From assembly GCA_013398055.1 (NCBI GenBank), contig VZRS01005636.1:164057-228056 (forward strand): DNA of 64,000 nucleotides. The letters run 5' to 3'. This document shows, piece by piece, positions 13,741 through 26,079 of the stretch (position 1 is the first letter of the stretch; each line of letters opens with the position of its first letter). Source of the DNA: Ifrita kowaldi. Lineage: Eukaryota > Chordata > Aves > Passeriformes > Cinclosomatidae. Made by a program: the position numbers and the translations under genes. Under the pieces are notes generated by a model. That model saw only the letters and a list, made by a program, of their open reading frames with translations. It did no database searches and was not told where the DNA came from.

Positions 13741-13792
13741 CAATGTAAAAACTATTTGAGTGATTTCAATGTAAAAACTATTTGAGTGATTT
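13741..13792. repeat. Perfect 26-bp tandem duplication
   Basis: The unit beginning CAATGTAAAAACTATTTG and ending in GTGATTT occurs twice back to back (13741-13766 and 13767-13792) with no mismatch. The following bases 'CAAATAG' diverge from the unit. Confidence 0.95.
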
Positions 13793-15344
13793 CAAATAGC
13801 TTAAAAGAGAAATCCAGCCTCCTGTATCTTATCTGTGCTAACATCATCAACCACCATGTTTAGGAAATGATTATTTTGCATGAGGATATTTTCTTTTAAT
13901 GGATAAAAATATATATATATTTTTTCTGGCTGGGATAATAAAGTTTAATAAGGAGGAAATTTTTTTTTTATTCTCTTGATTCTTATTTTAAATTCAAAAT
14001 GCAAGATAGGCCTTAATTCAACCATGCTGGATCAAACCTGTGAGAAGTCTTTACAAAACCAGTGACTCCCTAAATTGACTAATTGACTCCCTAAATAAAA
14101 CAGTATCTGTGTTATGTACTCACACATATCTGGGAGATCAATTAGGATTTTCCTGCCCAAATCTTCTCACTGTCTCTGTTGGAGTTCTGCAACTGATGGT
14201 GAAGTGTGAAAGTAATTTGAGGCTGCTCAAAGGCTGCCTTTACTTTATAACTTTGTGCTGGCTCTTTGCTGAGAGCCAGTTATGGATATGCTTTGCTTGT
14301 TTATTTCCTGCTGACATCAGAGGATAACCCAAAGGTTATGAAATTATTAAATGCATGGCATGACAGCTTTCTATACCTCATCTTGGCAGGGGCTGAACAC
14401 TGAGCTAAGAGAAATGATCACCAGCATGAAAAATACACTGCTGCTTTTGTCCCATAAAATGCAGATCATTGCTGTGCCCCTGAGTGACACTACCATGCTC
14501 CAATATTGGGAAGTGACTGAAATGCTGAGCTAAAAAACCCATCAAACCACAGCTTTCATGTCTTAGGTGTCCAGTCCTTGGATCTGCTGCAAATATTCCC
14601 CACAAAAAGATGCACTTGACTGCATCAGCCCCCAGCTAGAATTGTCCAGATCAGACAGAGTGTGTTCTCAACCAAAAAAAACCCCACACACCCGCACAAA
14701 TTATTGTTAAAAATCAGCAGTTTGTGGTAAGGACCTGAGAGCAAGGTTTCACCCTTGGAAGCTGCAAGCAACTAATAATTACATTTCCAGGCCTTGCTGT
14801 GACTCTTTACGGGTTTTTCAATCTCAAGGAGTGTAACTAACCCGTAAATGATCTGCTGTGGCCTCGGGAAGCAAACCGAACCGACGTGTAGGGGATTTAG
14901 ACCATTTCCATAAATACACTTAAAAACAAAATTGACGGGTGTTTTCAAACAGGCCTCGAGTGAAAAAAAGAAATGTTGAGGACCTGTGCAATCTCTGCAG
15001 CTGATATCTTCTCCATATGTGCCTGAAGTGCACTCCAGCCAAGGAGCTCTCAGAGAGCTCGAGCGGCTCTGACGGAATCTCGCAATGTGCCTCTGGACTG
15101 GGATGCAGAGAGCACAGCTAAAATTCCTGGCTAGGAAATACATCACTTATAAACAAACCTGGTCCAGGAAAAAAGTCATGGAAAGCACTGAAAACAGTCA
15201 CATGGCAATGCAAGATGTCAGCAAATGTCTTTCTTTTTACCCAAAAAAAAGCTGAAAGTCAGCATGATTGAATGTCTCACGCCTGCTTCCTTATCAGGAG
15301 TAGTTTTTCTGGCCATTTATCTGAAAAAGGGCCATATAAAATTA

Positions 15345-15362
15345 GAAAAAAAAAAAAAAAAG
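15345..15362. repeat. Poly-A run
   Basis: About 18 consecutive A bases followed by a short GAAGAAGG purine stretch. No retrocopy is recognisable next to it. Confidence 0.8.
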
Positions 15363-15449
15363 AAGAAGGAGAAACAAGCGTACTCTCACAGTGCTAAATC
15401 ACTGAATCAACTGCAAACTCAGCTTTGAATGCACTCTCAAGCCAAGACC

Positions 15450-15670
15450 TGATAGGATCTGAAGAGTAAAAGATGCCTCTGCCCAAATTAAGGTGCAAAT
15501 GAGACCACAGGCCAAAGTAAATAATATGGATTTTATTTAAGACCAAGTGTGAGGTAGAGAGAGGCAGGGAGGAGAGAAAGAGAGAGAAAGAGAGAGATTA
15601 AGTAGAAAGAGGGTCACCTCCATGTGGGTTCCTGCAGCATCCCTGCAGTGACCCTGAGTTCTCTTTATCA
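15450..15670 (-). mobile_element. Degraded LTR fragment, same family as the solo LTR at 26 kb
   Basis: The plus-strand segments 'CTCTGCCCAAATTAAGGTGC', 'GAGACCACAGGCCA' and 'GGATTTTATTTAAGA', followed by a GA-rich run, recur in the same order in the LTR at 25969-26787. Read on the minus strand this is R plus U5, with an AATAAA polyadenylation signal at 15532-15537. The left edge starts with TG at 15450, fitting an LTR terminus. I find no matching target duplication on the right, and the U3 and TATA part is missing or unrecognisable, so the copy is truncated and older. Confidence 0.7.
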
Positions 15671-17655
15671 TTTCTACTTGATTTCTCTTCATAAAGTTCT
15701 CAGATGTGTTTAGAATTTACAGCTCCAAATGGAATACATTCTTGAAGATATGGGGTTTTTACTGTTAACTGAAAAATCTACTTAAAACCCTGTACAAAAT
15801 TTAATAAGAAAGCGGTAAAGGCCTGGAGCAAGAGTGATCTTGGTTAACATTGGATAATTTTAATCCACTCTTCCTGTGTCATTATGAAATTAGATTTCTT
15901 GTTCTCCCAACTGAAAAACACCCTCTGAACAGAAGCAATGAGGTATTTCACAGGATGATTCAGATGCATAATATCTCACAGCAGCTAAAAAATTCAAAGC
16001 TAAAGCATGTAGCATTATATACTCCACTTTTCACCTTTAACATTTATTATTCCAAAAAGCAGCCTATGCCTCTCTGTGGATGCTCACACTATTAGGCACT
16101 GCAAACATCTAAAGTAGCAGCTGGAAAATGGCAAAAAGAACTCAGAACTAAGCCTGTAAGGCCTGAGCCAAAGAGGACAGCAGCTGTTATTTGGTCATTT
16201 GTGTTAGTTAAGTTGTATAAGTAGCAGATCATTTTCCAGCCTAACACAATTATGTTCTTGCAGAAGTTACTGTTATTGCTTTTAATTGCCTGAAGATGGT
16301 TTAATGCTATTAGAGGGATATGTCCAGTCTTTAAAAAGGAAATTAAGGATTGTGAAATACTGCATGATTGTGGGAGTGAATATACTGTTGTTCCACTACT
16401 GGAATTCACAGAAAATAGTCCAAGTGAATTTTGCTATCTTATAATTAAATTCTCAGTGGAAAAATACAAGCATGCCAATGGAGTTGTCTTGATTTGCATC
16501 AGACAGTCATGTGACTCTAAAAACTTATTACAGACATAAAATAATCTGATATTTAGGACCTTTGCAAACCTTCATGGCAGAGCTCAGATTGAGCATTATA
16601 ATTCTGTGAATTGCTTCAGATCATATTTTAATAATCATAAATATTTCAGAGTACTCCAAAAGAAAATCATAATCACTTGTTCTCATTTAAAAGTGATTTA
16701 GGATGTAAATTCAATAAAGTTATCACCACTGAAAAGCCATTTCATTATTTTTAATTCAGTATACAGAGTAAAAACAGCAGTGGTAGTGGAGACATCAAGA
16801 TATGAGCTGTCTGTTCTTAATTCAACAGGTCTCTTGTTTGAATTACAGTTTTGAAGGTCATGACTGAGCTGAACAATTTTAACACAAGTTCCCAGCAAAC
16901 TCTGCCTGTTTCCTCCTCTCAGCTGCCAGACTCCACATGTAGCTCATATCCACCAGCCTCAGGTCAAGCAGGTCAGGTATTTTACAGTTCTTTTCTAAAA
17001 TTTGTTAAATCAGCCCAGCTTCTTCAACAGATTAGCTGAAAGAGGTCCTGTCTTTAAAGCTGCTGTAGTATCATCCTGAGAAGGAAGGAGGTCAGTTTTT
17101 CATGGCCATCAAAGTCTCAAAAAAAGTTTACAGTGACAATTTTGACTGAAAATGAAGCAAGGTTCCAACACAACAAAGGAGAAGTGTTATGGGAAAAGCA
17201 AGGGGGGCAGTTGTCAAACCACACAGGACAAACACATGTGCCCTTCCAGAGATTGCACAAGGTGTTTTAATGGAGTTTTGAATACTCCAAATTTTCCAAG
17301 ACATGGGTGGAACTGGAAAATGCTCAGTTCAAACCTTCACAGGTAGAGGGGAGAGAAGAACACTTTTTACCAATTAATAGCTTCTTTCCTGTTTCAGTTG
17401 ATAATTATAGTGAGTTTGTAGAGTTGAAGAAAATCAAAGGCCTCTGCAATCAGTCCAGACAAATATTTTTCTTGGTGTGCTCTATCACTTGGACAATCTG
17501 CTTGTAGTTCACCTATTTCTTTCACGTACTACATAGTTTATATATAAGATTATTTTCCTAATTCCATCTGTAGATTTTGACTGTAAACTCCTTCCTACAT
17601 ATCTTGCCTACATATCACCAATATTTTGCGAACCACGATTTCATGGGCTGTTTCT
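15671..17655. other. Intergenic, no gene seen
   Basis: AT-rich, with only short open frames, no recognised protein family and no named repeat. Confidence 0.6.
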
Positions 17656-17740
17656 TAAACAAAAAAAAACAAACAAACAAAAACAAACAAAACAAAAAAA
17701 ACAAACAAAAAAAAACCACCAACAAACCAAAACCCCCATT
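17656..17740. repeat. A-rich (AAAC)n-type tract abutting a CR1 3' end
   Basis: Irregular AAAC, AAAAC and AACC units over about 85 bases. The tract stops directly at the 3' terminus of the antisense CR1 fragment that follows. Confidence 0.9.
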
Positions 17741-17880
17741 TCATTGAATCACAGAATGATTTGGGTTGGAAGGGACCTTAATGCCCATCCAGTTCCAATC
17801 CCCTGCCATGGGCAGGGACACCTTCCACTATCCCAGGTTTCTCCAAGCCCCATCCAAGTTGGCCTTGGACACTCCCAGTC
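17741..17880 (-). mobile_element. CR1 LINE 3' end
   Basis: Plus-strand 'GAATCACAGAATGATTTGGG' is the reverse complement of the CR1 3' terminus. It is followed by 'TTGGAAGGGACCTTAATGCC', 'CCCTGCCATGGGCAGGGACA' and 'CCTTCCACTATCCCAGGTTT'. The copy is cut off after about 140 bases. Confidence 0.95.
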
Positions 17881-20790
17881 CAGTAGCTGTTTAGACGTCT
17901 GTGTGCCATGAATGAATGGCCACATGCCAGGCCCTGGTCAAGTGTTGCTCACCAGTGGTCCCCAAAGGACAAAGTGATGGCACATCGATGAGGAGACACC
18001 AGGAGCTTGTTCCACTGCAGGACCTGCTCTGTGGATAAACAGAGGGCTTTGCCCTCACAACCTTGAAGTTTGGATCTTCTCATATCCAGGCATTTGTTCA
18101 GATGTTTGTCTGTGTCAATATTTGAATTTTTACCATGTCTACCCAACCATTTCAGTTCTCCCCATTATCTCACATAGGGATCAGGGTGAGTTTAAAAGCA
18201 CACCCATGACTCCCTCACAGTACAGTCTTTGCAGTGTTATCCCAGTGCTGAGTGTAACTCCAGCACGGCTTCTGATTTAGATTTAAATAACCAAACAGAA
18301 ACATATTTTAACCTATTTCCAGCCTAAGGACACAGGGAACTTGACTCTCTAGGGAATTCAACCGTGCAGAAGTCCACCAAGAAACACCTTTGAGGTCTGG
18401 GGGTGAAGCCATCACTGCAACACCTGCGCTGAACCTGGCCCTACAAGGACTTTCTCTTCTTTCCCTGTCCTTCTCCCAGGATCTGGTCCTTGGAACTTCA
18501 CCCAGGCTCCAGTCCCATGCCCTGGGGTCACAGAGGAGAATGTGGAAGAGCAAGGGACATAATCCTGACTCTCCCAAACCCCAGGCTGTTGTCCCTCCTA
18601 CTCAGAGTTGTCAGAGGCAGTTGAGAAATCTACTGATCTGCTGCTAATCTCCAAAGAGCCTCTTCCAAACCACACGATCCTGGCTCTGACTTCACAAAAA
18701 TCTCCCAGTCCAACAAAAGTGAGGCTTCTCCAAGCACCATTTACAGTCACAAACTGTGGTTTCTTGTAGGTGGAGGCACAGTCAAAGGCTTGGCTGGGCC
18801 TGGTGCCTTCCTGGCCTTCCCAAAACCCACGGGAATCACTTTGGGAAAGGGAGAGCACCCGGCACCAGTGATGTCACTGCACTGGCTGAGGGGAACACAC
18901 ACACAAAAAACCTTTCAGAGGGTGTGTGGATTCTCCCTTCAGCTTTTTATACTTTTGGGTCAAACGTGGCAGCTACGAGGCCTCTCCCTGTTTGCAGTGG
19001 CAAAACATCAGAGGTTGCACACACAGATCCTTGGGCAGAAAGGGAATTTATCTCCCATTGCCAGTCCCGTTAGAAACAAATAATCAGTATTCCAAATAAC
19101 CAGTATTCCAGGCTGCAGGGACTGTCTCCATGTGCCTTGCTTTTACACCTCACTGCCCTGCTCAAAGGTCACAGGAGGAAGCCTGTGAAAGAACTGGAAT
19201 TCAAATCCAGCTCTCTTAAACACCAAATTTACTACAATTCTATTATTAATTTCTCCTATGCAAAAAAAATGTTATGCATCTTATTTTATTATTTGGAAGC
19301 AAGGCCTTCTGGTTTTTATATTCCATCATGGGCATCAGTTCCATAAATACTTTCTGTGTGTGACTGATCCTACGCAGGGTCTGAAGTCAGACTGCTAAAA
19401 CACAAGACTGTAAGATCAAGGCCTAGATTTGTTTTCAATCATTCTTATAAGAAGTTATTTAGCTTCTGAACCCCTAAGCCATGTCTCAGAAGGTTTTTAG
19501 GAGGAAACCGAAAGGTGTGACAAAGCCTGGGCACATATCTGTCCTGTCTTCTTTTTCAGTCTCCCAACATGCTGTGTTAAAGCAACAGTTTATTACCCCC
19601 TCAGAAAATGAGTGAAAATAGTCAGAAATGTGAATGTACGGATCAGTGGCACCCCCAATGAAAAAATGTAAATTCCTTTTTACATCCTTTACTAAAGTAT
19701 ATCACTCTTTTCAGATGTTATCATTTGTTACTCTTGCTTGGAAGGAAAACTGTCACACGAGAGAAAATCACCTGCAATCCCCTCAACAGAGCGAGCAACA
19801 CCAGCAGCAAGCCTGGATTACGGTAGGATTTCATCACAGTAACAAAGAGTGAGTAAGTTTACCTACAAAACTGGACCAGACCAAATTTCTGAGAGCTGCC
19901 ATCTCTCCATCCACAGTCCTGCACTGCCACCTGCAGCTGCCTGACAATATTCGGATTTCTCCACGAGCAGGCTCACATAGCCATTGGCAACAGCGTCCTC
20001 CCTGTAAACATTAGAAGTGTTCAGTGGCAGGCAGACGTTTTTTCCACAAATATTATCATGGTAAAACAACCAAAATATTCCTCTTTTTCAAGATTGGGTT
20101 TGTTCTTTCTCCAGTTTTTTTTTAACTTTCTGTTTTATCTCACTACTCCACTGTCTTTGCCAACTGAAATTGAATGTCATGTACAAAGTGAAACATATTT
20201 ATTAACTCAGGAGATTTGTAATACACTGAGAAATAAGACCTTTTTAGAAGTTGTGCAGGATGTCTTAACTACACATGGAAATTGTTTTAAATTTGTTTAA
20301 CTACAGTTACAGCATTAAAATTGGGGTTTCATTGAATATATCCCCTAACATCTATCGCCAGAGAAATATAAATAGGTTTGGTAGGCTTTGATCTGAAATA
20401 GAGAATGAGCCTGAAAAGAGCCATAATCCCAAGAAATTTATTCAGGTTCTTGTCACATTCTGGAAGATTTGTATCTCAGCAGCAGCACATGGGCCAGGTC
20501 CTGCCTTCAGCTACCCTGGCACAGCCCCGTGATGCAGAGGGGGAATGGCTTTGCCTTAAGGGACAAAGGCTTCTCCCAGTGCATGGTCAAGTCACAGTGC
20601 TTAGGAACAGACCCAGGAGTCTCTAAGGAGGCAGGGGTTGGGCCAGAGGCAAATCTTACACAGACACATGGCCAGAAAAAATGTCACACGGAGGAAATCA
20701 GCAAGAAGAATTCCAAAACTGGGATCTAGCCCCACAGCTGATGTGGTTGGGCACCCTGAACTGAGCACTCGCAGTTCCCCAGATACCAAT
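17881..20790. other. Intergenic, no gene seen
   Basis: Contains moderately GC-rich segments (about 18.3-19.0 kb) with overlapping open frames up to 105 codons on both strands. None resembles a known protein and none has a convincing splice context. I recognise no repeat here. Confidence 0.55.
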
Positions 20791-20893
20791 GACACAAAAA
20801 AACCCCCAACAACACAAAACCAAAAAACAACAACAGCCAACCCAAAAATCCCATAAAACAATCAAACAAAAAAAACCAACCCCCCCCAAAAAA
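20791..20893. repeat. A/C-rich low-complexity tract abutting a CR1 3' end
   Basis: About 100 bases of AACAACAC, AAAACC and AACCCCCC units, with almost no G or T. It ends at the 3' terminus of the antisense CR1 that starts at 20894, as in the copy at 17.7 kb. Confidence 0.9.
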
Positions 20894-21355
20894 GTAGAAT
20901 CTTAGAATGGTTTGGGTTGGATGGGACCTTAGAGATTCTTTAGTTCCAATCCATGGGACGCCTTCCACTATCCCAGGTTTCTCCAAGGCCCGTCCAGCCT
21001 GGCCTCAGACAATTCCAGGGATCCAGGGGTAGCCACAGCTTCTCTGGGCACCCTTTGCCAGGGCCTCACCACAATCACAGGGAAGAATTTCTTCCCAATA
21101 TTCAACTTAAACCTACTCTCTTTAAGTTTAGAGCCATTCCCTGTGTCCTGTCCCTTCGTCCCTTGTCCAAAGGCCCTCTCCAGCTCCTCTGGAGCCCCTT
21201 TAGGCTGGAAAGGGGCTCTGAGGTCTCCCATGATCTTTCTCTTCTCCAGGCTGAACAACCCCAACTCTCTCTCAGTTGATCTTCATTGGAGAGATGCACC
21301 AGCCCTTGGATCATATTTGTTGCCTCCCCCGGATTTGCTCCACTTAATTGCCAGA
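20894..21355 (-). mobile_element. CR1 LINE, 3' about 460 bases
   Basis: The reverse complement contains, in order, the CR1 segments around 'CTGAGAGAGAGTTGGGGTTG', 'CTTAGAGAAGA' type, 'GGACACAGGGAATGGC', 'GAATATTGGGAAGAAATTC', 'GGTGCCCAGAGAAGCTGTGG', 'GGGATAGTGGAAGGCG' and the terminus 'CCAACCCAAACCATTC'. It includes the end of ORF2 and the complete 3'UTR. The 5' side is truncated. Frames in this interval on either strand derive from the repeat. Confidence 0.95.
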
Positions 21356-21977
21356 GCAAAGGTCTGAGGGAATGCATGTGGAAATTTAAACTGTAGCACA
21401 GGGATCAGTCAGATAGGGAAACATGGAGAGAAAGTGACCCGTGACTTGTTTAATACTGAGAGTGCTTTCTGCACATAGTGCTTCAAGGAAATGGTTTGTA
21501 AGAGTACAACTAATCCCACCTGCCAGTGTGTGTCCTTGCAAGTGTTAGCACAGCAAAACCAGAGCCAGAACATAAAGATCAAGGACACTTCAGTATTAAA
21601 AACTATTTTTAACAAGAAGTAAATTACATTCCCTGACATCATTTTTTATCTTAAATATTTTGCCCTATGTGAAAGAGTCACTGCAAAGAAAAACAAGATT
21701 TATGGCTATATGGCAGGACGAATTGTAGTGGTATATGAAGAGATTGTGTTACCAGAGATATTAGAGTTTAAAATACTTCATGAACACGGGCAGGACTGTG
21801 CTTGAGTTTTCATGTAGCCAGACTGACATCTCGTGGTTTGTGCAGGACATCTGAACGTGCATCTGAGGGGAATTAACTTGTACTTTGTTAGAGCATTGTG
21901 AAGTGACACACTTTTCTTTCAGCAGAACAGTGTGTGATTCCTCACTGTATCATGGGTTGCAGCCAAGAAATTTAGAA
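21356..21977. other. Short intergenic stretch, nothing recognised
   Basis: No repeat or coding exon recognised. Confidence 0.6.
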
Positions 21978-22110
21978 CTGTAGAGTCACAGAATACCCTG
22001 AGTTGGCTGAGGGTCCCACAAGGATCATCGAGTCCAACTCCTGGCCCTGCACAGGATACCCCAAGAGTCACACCCTGTGCCTGAGGCCACTGAATGTCTC
22101 CTGCACCTGC
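21978..22110 (-). mobile_element. CR1 LINE 3' fragment, different subfamily
   Basis: Plus-strand 'AGAGTCACAGAATACCCTGA', then 'GGATCATCGAGTCCAACTCC', then 'TGCACAGGATACCCCAAGAG' and 'CACCCTGTGCCTGAGG' read as the reverse complement of a CR1 3' end. The wording differs from the copies at 10, 17.7 and 20.9 kb, so it belongs to another subfamily. Confidence 0.85.
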
Positions 22111-24878
22111 GGTGTGAATTCTTACAGAAATGGAGGAAAACTGGGGCTCCTGTTATGAACTGAGTTGCTAATGCCATAAATGCTGTGCATACTTCCAAAG
22201 AACAATTCAAAGCAAAAGCATGCCTAAAACTGGGAAGTATCCAAAATCATCATCTCCCTCTCTCTCCATGGAGGATGAAGACGGAGTGAGACCTGTCTCC
22301 TAACCCAGGACACTTGGGCTGACCCAAACTAAGGGGCAAATGTCCCAAAAATTCTTGTGAGACGCTGCAATCCTGATGTCTGGGCAAATGTTCATGCTCA
22401 GGCTTCCCACAGCCAGGCGCTGGGAGCTCAGTGTGGGTGTAGTTCCCCAAGGACAAGTGGCACAAGCAGAGCATTCTGCCAACAAAAGTTGGATTTTTTT
22501 CCTCCTTATTTTTAACATGAGAGAATAGAAAGGGAGGAATTAAGGTCACCATGCTCAAAGAGGTGTTTCTGAGGGCAGACTGGAGCCACACGCACAAGCA
22601 CATCAAATTACTCCGGCTGAAGTTACAGGGAATCAGCAGCTCCAGCTGGCCTGGAGCAACAAACTCAGCCAAGTCTCCCACACAGCTCCACTCCTGCACC
22701 TCCAACACAGCCTGGATGCAATGTCCTTGCTGTCCCAGCTGGGATCTGCTCTTCATCAACACCTGACATTCACACCAAATTGTAGTTTAATACCTACCCC
22801 TAAACACATAAACCTCGCTAATAAAAACAGACTGGGAGCTATTTGGTTACAGTTACTAAGGCACCCACAGGCAGGACTACAAATTCACATCTCTGAGCCC
22901 CAAGTTGTTCCCATCCTTCCCAACTTTGCTCCCAAGCCATTTCTCAGCTTCTTTGCACTTTGAACAAACTCTGCCCATAAAATGTCCAAAGTCCTCCCAC
23001 AAGAAGGGCAAAGGATGGGAAACACGTCCCTCAGCATATTCCCTTCTTTTCCCCCACAAAGATGGTTCAAACTTCTGGCCCCAAAAGGAGGCAAATATTT
23101 AAAAGCAGGGCTGGAGGGCTGTGTGGATGAGGGGGTACCGTGTCTGCATGAGCTCTCCCAGCTCTGCCCTCTGTTCCCAAAGTGCTTCTTTCCCCACAGC
23201 CATGAATAAGAGGAAGAGGAGTAGCTCATTTTGTTTCTTATTTCCCTTTTTTCTTTATAATAAGCCCTTAAAACACAAGCATTTTCTAAAGGCTGAGAGA
23301 TTCACCCATCACTATTGTGAGGCAGTGGAGAGTGTTTGGAGATCTCTGAACTTCTTTAAAATCCAGAGCAGCCCCCCAAGCCACAGCTGGCAGCACTGGA
23401 GCTGCTAAAGCCAAGACAAGGTCACGCTCACAGCACTTCACACCAGGGCTTGAAGCTGCATAGGTCAGTTTTAAATGGGATAAATACTCCTGGAAGCATT
23501 ATTGAAGCTGCTGGGAACTACAGATGCAAGCACAGCAAGGTTTTCAGCATGAGACAACACCTTACATTAGACCCACTGATAAAACTGGAATAAACAGGCA
23601 CAAAGCCGAAACCCTTCTCACCCAAAAGGGCTTGTGTGTCCCAAGTCTTGTCTGATTTTTCCCACATGTATGAACTAGCCCAACAGAGGATCATATTTCT
23701 CTCTAGAAACCTTCCCTCAGTCAGGAGCGACCATCACATCCAAAGGGTAACTGCTGGTGGCACCAACACAGCTCAAGGCCTGCCCCAGCTCTGAGGAACC
23801 AGACAAGCCAGCAACCATGTATTTGTAGCTCTTTTTCAGAAAGATGACTACAAGTAAGGCCTCTGCCCTTCTTCCTCTTGCAGTGTTTTCAGTTACTGTG
23901 ACAGGGAATAGCATCTCTCACCACAGGCACCATCTTGCCTCATTAAGGGAGTCTGTGGTAAAGCTTTGTCTTCTTCGTCTCCCTTGTTAAATGTTACAGC
24001 ACCATGTGGTAGAGATCATTGTTCTTAGCTGTCCAAACCCATTCCATAATCATCTGCAGAAAGACAATGCTACTGAGAAGTGGCCTCATCAGCAAAGTCA
24101 GGGCCTGCACCTTCTCCAGGAGGAAAACAGTCCAAGGAGAAGGACAAAGGCTGGTAAATGTGAGCTTTGCTGGCTCTCAGGGCTTCAGGAAGGGGTTTAG
24201 ACAGGCTTTGCAGCCTCTGAGATGTAAGCTCATGGCTGCTGTGTCCAATATTGTTGTGCAGCATTGCCTAAGTGAATTTTGTTCTTTTGAGCTACCATGA
24301 GACAGCCATGTGACAGCACACTGGCTTTTTGATCGATGGCTCATCCAAACAGGTGAGGTTCTCCTTTTTCTTGCACTATAAATGTGCACAGATTTTTCCT
24401 CAGGTGTACTTGCAGGCTTAATATCACATTGGGCCTGGACAAGCAAAGACGCAAAATGAGGATCTTCAGCTTCCTCCAGCACCAAAATACTTTGTGTTCT
24501 TGGAGAGATCCACCAGCAGTCAGCATCACCTCTGTGCACCTGAAGGAAATCCTCTCAAGGCTGAATTCTTTACAAGCGAAGACTCAGGGGTCAGACACAG
24601 CCTCCTCTACACTTCCCAGGTAAGTGCTGCTGGTATTTATTTGAGTTGGTTTCCAGCAGAATTCATGTGGAGTTAATTATGCAGCCCACACTGCTGTTAA
24701 TTACAGTCAAACCTAATCCTCCACATGCAGCACACCCAAAACATTATTACCCCACGGAACAGCAGCTTTGCAGTTCTTGCACTTCATTTTATGCAGTTTC
24801 CCTTATGCTGCCCTGGATGGATTTTCATTCTCTGCCCAGGAGCATTCCAATCCCTCCAGTAGCAAACAATAAATGAAT

Positions 24879-24916
24879 CTTAGGAGGCTCTAGTGTACTT
24901 AGGAGGCTCTGGTGAA
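24879..24916. repeat. Imperfect 19-bp tandem duplication
   Basis: The unit CTTAGGAGGCTCTAGTGTA is followed directly by CTTAGGAGGCTCTGGTGAA, with two mismatches. Confidence 0.85.
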
Positions 24917-25369
24917 CCTATGAAAAGAGGGAATTTATTTCTGAACTTGGCACTAGGCACAGCGTGCCTTGTAAATGTCAATTTGTGTATGTGTGAGCAT
25001 CTGACACTACTCAGCAGCACATGGCTGGGGCCAAGAATTTGACTGACTCTGGCTGATTTGCAAGCCTAAAAATATTCTCTTTTATCAATATCCACTTTTT
25101 TGTGCTGATCTGCATCCTAGCAAAACCCTAAGCAGGCAGTGTTTCATGGAAGTGGGGGATGACCTGCCATAAGCAGTGTGATGACACAGTTTGCACCACT
25201 GCAGACTTTGATTTTTCACTGTTTGTCTGTTCTAAATCTGCTGGAATCAGAGACTTTTTAATCTCTTTTGTTGTTTTGTCTTCATTTACATGCAGTGCCC
25301 AAAGGGCCACTGGCAAGCAGAGATGGCAAATAAGTCAAATGCATTGTTTTTACTACTGTAGTTCCTACC

Positions 25370-25435
25370 GTGGGCCCAGTTCTCCTCCCATTGACGTCAA
25401 CAGTAAATCTTCCAATGGATTCAGTGAGAGCCAAG
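25370..25435. repeat. Possible ancient amniote interspersed repeat
   Basis: 'GGGCCCAGTTCTCCTCCCATTG' followed by 'ACGTCAACAG' and 'TCCAATGGATTCAGTGAGAG' resembles the old amniote repeat motif built on 'GGGCCCGATCCTGCTCCCATT' plus 'GACTTCAATGGGA'. Only about 60 bases are involved and the family name is uncertain. Confidence 0.4.
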
Positions 25436-26062
25436 AATCTCTGGTCACACCCTGTTATGTTTTATACCAGCAGTACTGTAGGCTCCAAATTCTAGCATTT
25501 ATTACAATGTGGGAAACACAGGGGACTTTAAAAGAGGGTTTGATGATAAATGTGTGCATTTACGTGGCAAGCTGCTTCGTTTGTCATTGGAGCATGACAA
25601 AGGTGAGTGCCAAAAGAAAATCTTCAGAAATACCAAGAAAAAAAATCAAAATTTCTAACTTTTCTTAGAACAACATGATAATAGTGCACTATGATAAAGC
25701 GGTACAATACTCAAATGAAACCTTACATTTGCAGCTTGGGTATACCAATTTTTCTATTTCATCAGTGCTCTTGAGCTGGTGACTCTCATTGCTGCCTTAT
25801 CACTTTCAGTTTTACGCACTGAGCCTCTTAGTTTCTCTCTTTATTGTTCATGTTCCTTCCTTTTCCTAGTTCTCTCACCCTTTTTCCTTAATTTTTTGTA
25901 CTCTTGTCTGCTCACTACTTTCCTTCTGTGTTTGCTGCCTCTCAAAGCCCTCTCTGTTATGAAGGAGCTGTTATGATCCAATTGTTATTAAGGTTCTGTG
26001 GAAATTCCTCTGCCCAAGTTAAGGTGCAAACGAGACCATATGCCAGTGACAATAGTACGGGT

Positions 26063-26068
26063 TTTATT
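26063..26068 (-). terminator. Polyadenylation signal of the solo LTR
   Basis: AATAAA on the minus strand, about 95 bases before the LTR terminus. The related fragment near 15.5 kb has the same signal at the matching position, which supports its assignment to the R region. Confidence 0.7.
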
Positions 26069-26079
26069 TGATGGTAAAT

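Larger units (their letters stand above)
10281..15449. other. Intergenic, no gene seen
   Basis: AT-rich DNA without a supportable exon. It contains a pyrimidine-rich tract at 11.53-11.64 kb, a perfect 26-bp tandem duplication at 13.74 kb and a poly-A run at about 15.34 kb, each listed separately. Confidence 0.6.
22111..25968. other. Intergenic, no gene seen
   Basis: Holds open frames up to 170 codons (22250-22762 minus and 25159-25668 plus). They lack known motifs and overlap other frames. The block also contains a short imperfect tandem duplication and an old repeat-like motif, listed separately. Confidence 0.55.

Noticed and set aside
22250..22762. 170-residue minus-strand open frame
   Set aside because: It overlaps several other frames on both strands in a moderately GC-rich stretch and has no family resemblance.
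25159..25668. 169-residue plus-strand open frame
   Set aside because: It has no recognisable domain, mixed composition and an old repeat-like segment inside, with no splice or promoter context. It is likely a chance frame.
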